From Betaproteobacteria bacterium (GTDB lineage: Bacteria > Pseudomonadota > Gammaproteobacteria > Burkholderiales > JACQAP01), in contig JANXVW010000176.1 of NCBI GenBank assembly GCA_025351455.1, forward strand, positions 1-41,970: DNA of 41,970 nucleotides. The letters are read 5' to 3'. Position numbers and translations under genes: made by a program. A model generated the notes under the pieces. The model was given only the letters and a program-made list of their open reading frames with translations. It was not told the origin of the DNA and did not search any database. Within the stretch, counting starts at the first letter, position 1. Each line of letters opens with the position of its first letter. Positions 35,904 through 41,970 of this stretch are shown piece after piece.

Positions 35904-35921
35904 CTCACCCGAAAGGGTGAG
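35904..35921 (+). terminator. GNRA-loop hairpin after the two-component operon
   Basis: CTCACCC at 35904-35910 and GGGTGAG at 35915-35921 form a 7-bp stem closed by a GAAA tetraloop, 34 nt after the regulator stop. The T-run expected of an intrinsic terminator is missing (ATCGCTCC follows), so it may instead be a 3' stabilising structure or a Rho-linked end. Confidence 0.4.
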
Positions 35922-36077
35922 ATCGCTCCATCCAAACGAAGGTTGAGCGGTCCGACCGGCAGAAGCGATTATCATGACTGCGCTTGCCGATTGCGCGTCG
36001 TTTCAGTTTGTCCGACGCACGCCACCCGGCCCGATTCGTGCAACGACGTTCGTTTCTCTTTCCAAGGGGGGTCCACC

Positions 36078-36554
36078 ATGCCGCAACTATCGATCAACGG
36101 TCAGAGTTTTTTCGCTGACGCTCCGCCCGACACGCCCCTGCTGTGGGTGCTGCGGGAAGATCTTCGCCTCACCGGCACCAAGTTCGGCTGCGGCCTGGGC
36201 GTGTGCGGTTCCTGTACGGTGCACATCAATGGCGAGGCGGTGCGCTCTTGCATGGTGCAATTCAAGGACGTCTCCGAAAACGCGATGATCACCACCATCG
36301 AAGGCCTGCATCCGTCGAATACCCACGCCGTGCAGCAAGCCTGGATCGAACACCAGGTGCCGCAGTGCGGGTACTGCCAGTCCGGCCAGATCATGCAGGC
36401 GGCCGCGCTGCTCGCGAAAAATCCCAAGCCCTCAGAACAGGAGATCGTCGAGGGCATGAACGGCAACCTGTGCCGCTGTGCCACGTATTCGCGCATTGTC
36501 GGCGCCGTCAAGCGCGCGTCCGAAATCATCGGCGAAGGAGCGAAACATGTCTGA
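36078..36554 (+). CDS. (2Fe-2S) subunit of a molybdenum hydroxylase (IorA-like)
   Basis: The 158-residue protein carries both clusters of the small subunit of xanthine-oxidase-family enzymes: C38, C43, C46 and C58 (plant-type ferredoxin, GCGLGVCGSCTVHINGE) and C97, C100, C132 and C134 (CGYCQSG and NLCRCATYSRI). It takes electrons from the molybdenum subunit encoded next. It has no signal; the Tat signal of the large subunit can export the pair together. ATG 36078 is preceded by AAGGGGGG at 36064-36071; the open frame upstream is unrelated. Its end overlaps the large subunit gene by eight bases. Confidence 0.9.
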   Translation: MPQLSINGQSFFADAPPDTPLLWVLREDLRLTGTKFGCGLGVCGSCTVHINGEAVRSCMVQFKDVSENAMITTIEGLHPSNTHAVQQAWIEHQVPQCGYCQSGQIMQAAALLAKNPKPSEQEIVEGMNGNLCRCATYSRIVGAVKRASEIIGEGAKHV

Positions 36555-38988
36555 GCTCACGCACATCGGCGCTTCGCGCCGCCAGTTTCTGGTCCGGTCC
36601 GCCGCCACCGCGGCCGGCGCCTATTTCAGCATCGGCATGCCCGGCCTGCTGCGCGACGGTTCCGCGCAGGCTGCCGGCACCGACGCTTTCACGCCGTCGA
36701 TCTGGTTCACCATCACGGCCGACGGCAAGACCACGATGCATATCGTCAAGGCGGAAATGGGCCAGCACATCGGCACCGGCCTCGCACAGGTGATCGCCGA
36801 AGAACTCGAATTGAAATGGGAAGACGTCAAACTCGATGCGCCGCTGGAAAGCGTCGAGAACTTCGCGATCTATGGTCTCGCGTACACCGTCAACAGCGGC
36901 AGCGTCACCACCGAGTTCGACCGCATTGCCCGCGCCGGCGCGGTGGGTCGCATCGCCCTGGTCGAAGCCGGCGCGAAACTGCTCGGTACGGAGCCGGGCA
37001 ACTGTTATGCAGACTCGGGGCGCGTCTATAACAAGGCGTCCGGACTTTCCATCGGCTACGGCGACATCCTGCAGAAGGTGAAAATCGACCGCAAGTTCGC
37101 CTACCCCGACGACCTGAAAAGCGTCACGCTGAAGGACCCCTCCACCTACAAGATCATCGGCAAGTCGATGCCCGCACTCGACATCCCTGCCAAGACCAAC
37201 GGCCAGGCCAAGTACGGCATCGATGTGTTCCTGCCGAACATGGCTTACGGCGCACTGGTGATCCCGCGCACACGTTATTCGTCGAAGGTGCTCAGCATCG
37301 ACGATTCCGAAGCGAAGAAAATCCCGGGCTTCATCAAGGCCGTGAAAATCGACGACTCCATGGGCAAATGCACAGGCTGGGTCGTCGCCGTCGCCGATCG
37401 TTTCCCGACTGCGCAGAAGGCGGCCAAGGCCCTCAAGGTCAAATGGGATGCGGGTCCGTATGCAAGCTTGAGTTCCGCCGACCTGCTCGAGCAGTACAAG
37501 CAACTTCATGCCGACGAGAAACTCGGCGCGAACTGGGTGCTTGAAGGCGACGTCGACAAGGGTTTCGGCGAGTCGGAAAAAGTACTCGAGATGGAATACA
37601 CGACCGACATGGTCTGCCACGCCACCATGGAACCGCTCAATGCCACGGTGCAGCACTCCAATGGAGAATGGCACGTCTATGTCGGCACGCAAAGCACATC
37701 GTTCGCGCGCATGACCCTGAACGCCTACCTGTCCAAAGTGCTGAAAAAGAAGCCCGAGGATGTGAAGGTCTATGTGCACCAGTATCTGGTGGGCGGCGGC
37801 TTCGGCGGCAAGCAGGATTACGACGACATCCTCGCCGCGGCGTATTGCGCCAAGGAGACCGGACGCCCGATCAAGCTGATCCACACGCGCGAATCGAATT
37901 TTGCGACCAGCTTCGCGCGCACGCCGACGTATCACAAGCTCAAGGCCGGCATCAAGAACGGCGAACTGGTCGCGATGAACCAGGACATCGTGTGCGGCTG
38001 GATGGGTGCGCGTTTCGGCGTCGGCAAAAAGGGCGGCACCGACTGGTTGCAGCTCGATTCCTGGGACGCCAAGAAACAGGACATCGACCAGTGGTCCATC
38101 GGCGGCAGCGATCATTGGTACTACATGAAGAACCATCGTGTGCGCGCCTGGAACCACGAACCCACGACCTGGGCGGTGCAGGCCAGTGCGCTGCGTACCG
38201 TCTCCAATTCCTACAACATCTTCGTTGTCGAGTCGTTCATGGATGAGGTGGCGCACGCTGCCGGCCGCGATCCGCTCGAATTCCGCCTGTCGATGCTCAA
38301 CGGCAAAGGCGGCAACCGCGGCATTCCCAACAGCGGTTACGCACCGGGTACCGGTTCCGACTATTACATGGACCAGTTGTGGATCTCGCTGCCCTGGACG
38401 AAGGAAGGGTCCTGGCCGGTGTACGAGTCGGGCACCGTCGGCGGGGCGCTGCGCCTGGCAAACTGCCTGCGCGTTGCGGCGGGCAAATCGGGTTACGGCA
38501 CCAAGAAGCTGCCGCCCAACACGGGCATCGGCATCGCAGTGACCGCTGCGGAAGAGCGTCAAAGCCCGACCTGGGTCGCCGGCGTGGCCGAGGTCACCGT
38601 GGATCCCGCCACCGGAAAATTCACCATCAACAAGATCACAATCGCGATGGATCCGGGTGTGGCCGTCAATCCGAAAAACATCGAGGCGCAAATCCGCGGC
38701 TCAGCGTTGTGGGGTGCAAGCCAGATCATGTCGGAAAAGCTCACGCTCAAGAACGGCGCATTCGAGCAAAGCAACTTCCATGAATACACGCCGATCAGGC
38801 TCGCACAGGTTCCTGAGATCGACGTGACCATCATCCAGTCCGACCGCCATCCGGCCGGCGTCGGCGAACCGGCTTCCACCGTGGTGGCCCCTGCAGTGGC
38901 GAACGCGATCTACAACGCCATCGGGGTGCGCGTACGCCACATGCCGATTTCACCGCAGTCCATTCTGGACGGATTGAAGAAAGCCTGA
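36547..38988 (+). CDS. Tat-exported molybdopterin-binding subunit (IorB/aldehyde dehydrogenase-like)
   Basis: The 813-residue catalytic subunit has a twin-arginine signal (SRRQFLVRSAATAAGAYF at 10-27). The molybdopterin landmarks are HATMEPLNATVQ, VGGGFGGKQDYD and the active-site glutamate E774 in AGVGEPAST. The signal and domain order match isoquinoline 1-oxidoreductase beta subunits and related periplasmic aldehyde dehydrogenases, which hydroxylate a heteroaromatic or oxidise an aldehyde with water as oxygen donor. GGAG about 8 nt upstream supports ATG 36547. No FAD subunit and no cytochrome c subunit gene is in this window, so the electron acceptor is not evident. Substrate unknown. Confidence 0.9.
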   Translation: MSELTHIGASRRQFLVRSAATAAGAYFSIGMPGLLRDGSAQAAGTDAFTPSIWFTITADGKTTMHIVKAEMGQHIGTGLAQVIAEELELKWEDVKLDAPLESVENFAIYGLAYTVNSGSVTTEFDRIARAGAVGRIALVEAGAKLLGTEPGNCYADSGRVYNKASGLSIGYGDILQKVKIDRKFAYPDDLKSVTLKDPSTYKIIGKSMPALDIPAKTNGQAKYGIDVFLPNMAYGALVIPRTRYSSKVLSIDDSEAKKIPGFIKAVKIDDSMGKCTGWVVAVADRFPTAQKAAKALKVKWDAGPYASLSSADLLEQYKQLHADEKLGANWVLEGDVDKGFGESEKVLEMEYTTDMVCHATMEPLNATVQHSNGEWHVYVGTQSTSFARMTLNAYLSKVLKKKPEDVKVYVHQYLVGGGFGGKQDYDDILAAAYCAKETGRPIKLIHTRESNFATSFARTPTYHKLKAGIKNGELVAMNQDIVCGWMGARFGVGKKGGTDWLQLDSWDAKKQDIDQWSIGGSDHWYYMKNHRVRAWNHEPTTWAVQASALRTVSNSYNIFVVESFMDEVAHAAGRDPLEFRLSMLNGKGGNRGIPNSGYAPGTGSDYYMDQLWISLPWTKEGSWPVYESGTVGGALRLANCLRVAAGKSGYGTKKLPPNTGIGIAVTAAEERQSPTWVAGVAEVTVDPATGKFTINKITIAMDPGVAVNPKNIEAQIRGSALWGASQIMSEKLTLKNGAFEQSNFHEYTPIRLAQVPEIDVTIIQSDRHPAGVGEPASTVVAPAVANAIYNAIGVRVRHMPISPQSILDGLKKA

Positions 38989-39011
38989 CCGGCCGGCATC
39001 CGGCACGACCC

Positions 39012-39035
39012 GGACGGGAGAGGGTTCTCCCGTCC
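39012..39035 (+). terminator. 10-bp hairpin after the hydroxylase operon
   Basis: GGACGGGAGA at 39012-39021 pairs with TCTCCCGTCC at 39026-39035 around a GGGT loop, 24 nt after the stop. A short pyrimidine-rich stretch (GCTCTTCCC) follows, not a true T-run, so termination is likely but may be partial; the amidase gene starts 32 nt later. Confidence 0.5.
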
Positions 39036-39067
39036 GCTCTTCCCAACAACGGACGGAAACGCCCAAC

Positions 39068-40528
39068 GTGTCCGAAGAAATTCTCTATCTGTCGGCGACA
39101 GCGCTGGTCGACCATTACCGTGCCGGCAGTCTTTCGCCGGTCGAAGTCACGCGCGCGGTGCTCGACCGCATCGCGGCGCTGAATCCGGTTTTCAATGCCT
39201 TCTGCGTGCTCGACGAAGACAGCGCCCTCAAAAGCGCGCGGGAATCGGAGCAACGCTGGCGGCGCAGCGAGCCGCTCGGACTGGTGGACGGTGTGCCGAC
39301 CACTGTCAAGGACTTGATCCTCGCCAAGGGTTGGCCCACGCGGCGCGGCTCGAAGACGATCGATCCCGCGCAGAAATGGGATGAGGACGGTCCACCGGTG
39401 GCCCGCATGCGCGAACAAGGTGCCGTGTTCCTCGGCAAAACCACCACACCCGAGTTCGGCTGGAAAGGCGTGACCGACAGCCCGCTTACCGGCGTGACGC
39501 TGAACCCGTGGGACAAACGCCTCACGCCCGGCGGCAGCAGCGGCGGCGCAGCTGTGTGCGCCGCACTCGGCATGGGACCGCTGCACATCGCCACGGACGG
39601 CGGCGGCTCAATTCGCATTCCTGCGGCGTTCTGCGGCCTGTTCGGCTTCAAGCCCACCTGGGGCATCGTGCCGGTTCATCCGCATTCCCCGGCGTGGACC
39701 TTGTGGCACCAGGGGCCGATCGTGCGCACGGTCACGGACGCGGCGTTGATGCTCGACGTGATTGCGCAACCCGACGCCCGCGACTGGTACGCGGTTCCGG
39801 CTCCGAACGTCGACTACCGCGCGGCCCTCGACGGCGGCGTGAAGGGCTGGCGCATTGCCTACAGCCGCACGCTCGGCTATGCAAAAGTGGATCCGGAAAT
39901 CTCCATGCTGGTCGAGAAAGCGCTGAATGTCTTTATCGACCTGGGCGCGAAAGTCGAGGAAATCGACCTGCAACTGCAGGATCCGATCGAGATCATGCAA
40001 CCGCTCTGGTCGGTCGCGCTCGCGCTGGCCATCGCGCCGATGACGCCGCAGCTGCGCGCGCTGGTGGAACCGCCGCTGCTCGCGCTCGCCGAACCCGGGT
40101 TTCATATCGGCGCGATCGAATACCGTCAGATCGAAAAGGCGCGCGAAGCGTTCGGCCGTCGCATGAACGGACTGCACGCGAGCTACGACCTGCTGATCAC
40201 GCCGCAGATGCCAATCACCGCGTTCGCCGCGGGACATGAAGTTCCGCCCGGCGGCGAGCGGCAGCGCTGGTGGGAATGGTCGCCGTTCACCTACGCGTTC
40301 AACCTGACGCAGCAGCCGGCGGCGAGCGTGCCTTGCGGCTTCGACTCCCGCGGGCTGCCGGTGGCGATGCAACTGGTCGGCGCCAAATTCGCCGATGCGC
40401 GCGTGCTGCGGGCTGCGCGCGCTTTCGAATCGGTGGCGCCGTTTCGCATGCCCCCGAATCCGGAACAACCATTGCCTGCGTCTAGCGCCAGGATCCAAAG
40501 CATGCCGGACCCGACCGATCCCTCGTGA
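39068..40528 (+). CDS. Amidase, amidase-signature family
   Basis: The 486-residue enzyme has the Ser-cisSer-Lys triad: K81 in VPTTVKDLI, S157 in GGSSGGAA and S181 in TDGGGSIRIPAA. These enzymes hydrolyse amides such as acylamides, carbamates or aminoacyl-tRNA-type substrates; the context (molybdenum hydroxylase, transporter remnant, TauD enzyme) points to a catabolic role rather than GatA. It is cytoplasmic, with no signal. The start is GTG 39068; the following reading begins MSEEILYLSATALVDHY as in other amidases. The ribosome binding site is weak. The gene is followed by the decayed transporter at 40541. Confidence 0.88.
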   Translation: MSEEILYLSATALVDHYRAGSLSPVEVTRAVLDRIAALNPVFNAFCVLDEDSALKSARESEQRWRRSEPLGLVDGVPTTVKDLILAKGWPTRRGSKTIDPAQKWDEDGPPVARMREQGAVFLGKTTTPEFGWKGVTDSPLTGVTLNPWDKRLTPGGSSGGAAVCAALGMGPLHIATDGGGSIRIPAAFCGLFGFKPTWGIVPVHPHSPAWTLWHQGPIVRTVTDAALMLDVIAQPDARDWYAVPAPNVDYRAALDGGVKGWRIAYSRTLGYAKVDPEISMLVEKALNVFIDLGAKVEEIDLQLQDPIEIMQPLWSVALALAIAPMTPQLRALVEPPLLALAEPGFHIGAIEYRQIEKAREAFGRRMNGLHASYDLLITPQMPITAFAAGHEVPPGGERQRWWEWSPFTYAFNLTQQPAASVPCGFDSRGLPVAMQLVGAKFADARVLRAARAFESVAPFRMPPNPEQPLPASSARIQSMPDPTDPS

Positions 40529-40540
40529 AGGAAAAATAAG

Positions 40541-40716
40541 GCAGCAGGCGCATACGTCGTCTCGCAGATGGGCGCCTTCGGCGAAGATTTCGGCATCACC
40601 CAGGCCACCGTGCGCTCCTCTTCGTTATGCGCTCCGGCCTGGTGTTCTTTGGCTGGGGAGAAGTCTTTTCGCTGTTTCCGTCGACGCCGACCGACACTTT
40701 CGGTTCGCGCTTTTAA
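40541..40716 (+). pseudogene. Decayed OFA-type (oxalate/formate antiporter) MFS transporter remnant
   Basis: Two reading-frame pieces survive. 40541-40606 reads AAGAYVVSQMGAFGEDFGIT then QATV; 40621-40716 in another frame reads FVMRSGLVFFGWGEVFSLFP then STPTDTFGSRF and a stop. The second piece resembles the conserved FFxWGEIFSLFPSTCTDTFG region of oxalate/formate antiporters as I remember it, and the first resembles an upstream loop; the piece between and both ends are missing. It lies 12 nt after the amidase stop and 91 nt before the TauD gene, so this was probably the transporter of the same catabolic unit. Confidence 0.55.
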
Positions 40717-40807
40717 TTCCTAATCTCTCAATCAGGCCGGGCTGCCCCCGGCCTCCTTTAAGATTTGTGCCATCATTTAGTCTGTATATCGGACGAAGGC
40801 ATTCACA

Positions 40808-41680
40808 ATGACACTTGCCGCAAAGCAACAAAATCATTTGTTCGAAACCCGACCCCTCGCGCCGAACCTCGGCGCGGAAATCATCGGCATCGATCTCGCG
40901 CGGGGCGTGAACGACGCGCAGTTTGCCGCCATCTACAACGCGTTCCTCAAACACCAGGTCCTGCTATTCGGCACACAAGACCTGCCGCCCGGCCGGCAAG
41001 TCGAATTCGCGCGGCGTTTCGGCGAGGTGCAGATCCACGTAATGAACCAGTATCACGCCGACGGCTATCCGGAGCTCTACCGGCTTTCCAACCTCGACGC
41101 GAACGGCAATCCGAACGGCAGGCATCCGGACAAGGGCACGCTGGAGTGGCATACCGACGGCTCATGGCAGCGCGTCACCGGGCAGGCCACGATCATTTAC
41201 GCCGAAGTCGTTGCCGGCGAAGGCGGGGAGACTCATTTCTGCGACATGGTCGGCGCCTACGAGCGGCTGACGCCGGCGTGGAAGAATCGAATCGCGAAAC
41301 TGCGCGCCGTTCATAACCTGGATTTCTCGCGCACGCGCCGGCACGGCGAAGACCAGATGACCGACGCGCAGCGCAATGCCGTGCCACCGGTCGATCATCC
41401 GATCGTGCGCACGCATCCGGACACCGGACGCAAATGCCTGTTCCTCGGCGACCACGCGGAATATATTTCGGGAATGGATTACGACGAAGGCCGTGCGCTG
41501 ATCGAGGAGCTCAACTCCCTGGCGATCCAGCCCGACCTGACCTACGAGCATCGCTGGACACCGCACGAACTTTTAGTCTGGGACAACCGCTGCGTGCAGC
41601 ATCGCGCGACGTCTTACGATCCCGCAACGCAACGTCGCGTCATCCGGCGCTGCACTGTACTCGGCGAATCGCCGAAGTAA
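40808..41680 (+). CDS. TauD/TfdA-family 2-oxoglutarate-dependent dioxygenase
   Basis: The 290-residue enzyme has the iron-binding facial triad H115-x-D117 (EWHTDGSW) and H265 (CVQHRATSY), and the 2-oxoglutarate-binding arginine in QRRVIRRC (R280 or R281). Members hydroxylate and cleave taurine, 2,4-D, sulfate esters or similar compounds while converting 2-oxoglutarate and O2 to succinate and CO2. Length is normal. GAAGG lies about 8 nt upstream of ATG 40808. Its substrate is not evident; it follows the amidase and transporter remnant. The heptad element at 41682 starts right behind its stop. Confidence 0.88.
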   Translation: MTLAAKQQNHLFETRPLAPNLGAEIIGIDLARGVNDAQFAAIYNAFLKHQVLLFGTQDLPPGRQVEFARRFGEVQIHVMNQYHADGYPELYRLSNLDANGNPNGRHPDKGTLEWHTDGSWQRVTGQATIIYAEVVAGEGGETHFCDMVGAYERLTPAWKNRIAKLRAVHNLDFSRTRRHGEDQMTDAQRNAVPPVDHPIVRTHPDTGRKCLFLGDHAEYISGMDYDEGRALIEELNSLAIQPDLTYEHRWTPHELLVWDNRCVQHRATSYDPATQRRVIRRCTVLGESPK

Positions 41681-41681
41681 T

Positions 41682-41786
41682 GAGGGGCGAGGGGCGAGGG
41701 GCGAGGGGCGAGGAAAGTCTAGACTGAACGCGAATCAGGTCAAGTGCACTTCACGTTTTATCCCTCACCCCTCGCCCCTCGTCCCT
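41682..41786. repeat. GGGGCGA heptad inverted element
   Basis: Four tandem GGGGCGA units (7-nt period) form the left arm at 41682-41715; the inverse (CCCTCACCCCTCGCCCCTCG, about 2.5 units) forms the right arm at 41762-41784, with a 46-nt core. It sits between the TauD gene and the convergent oxidase gene, and its right end reaches the stop codon of the latter. Confidence 0.75.
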
Positions 41787-41970
41787 ACTTGAGCATCGAT
41801 GTGAGCCTGCGTCCGAACGCACCTAACACCGACTCGTTTTTCGCGGACGGCTCGAACAATACCGACCGGTCGATCTGGTCGAGGCTATCCCATCCGCACA
41901 ATGCCATGACGCGGTCGATTTCCGTGCGGTAGATTTCCAGCACCTTCGCGACGCCCTGCTCGCCCGCCAC
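41785..41970 (-). CDS. C-terminus of an FMN-dependent 2-hydroxyacid oxidase/dehydrogenase (partial)
   Basis: Only the last 61 residues are in the window; the gene continues past the right edge. The piece GEQGVAKVLEIYRTEIDRVM followed by ALCGWDSLDQIDRS matches the end of the glycolate/lactate oxidase family, where this helix pair follows the FMN-binding barrel. The active-site residues lie outside the window. These enzymes oxidise 2-hydroxyacids to 2-keto acids. The TAG stop is at 41785-41787, just inside the heptad element. It converges on the TauD gene. Confidence 0.7.
   Translation of the reverse strand: MAGEQGVAKVLEIYRTEIDRVMALCGWDSLDQIDRSVLFEPSAKNESVLGAFGRRLTSMLK

Noticed and set aside
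36526-38691. Long minus-strand open frame opposite the molybdenum subunit gene
   Set aside because: It is an antisense shadow caused by GC-rich codon bias; no domain or signal is recognisable and the plus strand encodes a clear enzyme.

Overview
The window looks like a GC-rich betaproteobacterial chromosome segment (Burkholderiales or a related, possibly uncultured, lineage; this is inferred from gene content, not from any search). The pointers are the birA-coaX-SPOR operon, a DUF2917 gene divergent from a MocR-type GntR regulator, a Bug-type solute-binding protein, a stand-alone rfaE2-type heptose adenylyltransferase and several Tat-exported enzymes.

Layout. 1-134 is the end of an IS3-family insertion sequence running off the left edge. 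214-6297 is mostly core metabolism: a ferritin-like diiron protein, rfaE2, an SbmA/YddA-like ABC exporter, then the tightly overlapping minus-strand operon birA-coaX-SPOR and a universal stress protein. 6312-8169 holds the DUF2917 gene and a MocR regulator around a palindromic operator candidate, followed by a small outer-membrane barrel gene and a Tat-exported SMP-30 lactonase that share a bidirectional terminator. 10304-15452 holds a frameshifted unknown gene, an enolase-superfamily enzyme, an enoyl-CoA hydratase, a Bug binding protein, a DUF3465 protein and an extradiol dioxygenase. 15453-18542 has small DUF1499 and DUF427 genes, a large DUF4139 gene and a decayed second copy of that gene's 3' end. 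18979-24430 carries glnS followed by a polysaccharide deacetylase, a methyltransferase, a zinc-ribbon membrane protein and a benzoylformate decarboxylase-like ThDP enzyme. 24493-28983 is a mix of exported and oxidoreductase genes, one of them frameshifted. 29158-35869 contains two NarX/DegS-type histidine kinases, one NarL-type regulator, a branched-chain-amino-acid-type binding protein and a serine hydrolase. 36078-41970 is a catabolic-looking block: a two-subunit Tat-exported molybdenum hydroxylase (IorA/IorB-like), an amidase, a decayed OFA-type transporter, a TauD-type dioxygenase and the C-terminus of a 2-hydroxyacid oxidase.

The most unusual feature is not a gene. At least seven intergenic loci carry the same architecture: short-period direct repeats (units of about 7-11 nt) on one side, the inverted complement of those repeats on the other, and a core of 30-200 nt between. 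Three of them (12955-13167, 18641-18881, 30836-31036) have related arms and recognisably similar cores, so they look like copies of one non-coding element. Others use a heptanucleotide unit (33714-33876, 41682-41786, solo arm at 22721-22741). Several abut or replace the leader of the next gene, including the presumed start of the Bug gene. Two other structural oddities are a near-perfect 19-bp hairpin that contains both candidate start codons of rfaE2, and a set of decayed genes (DUF4139 tail, OFA transporter, two single-base frameshifts).
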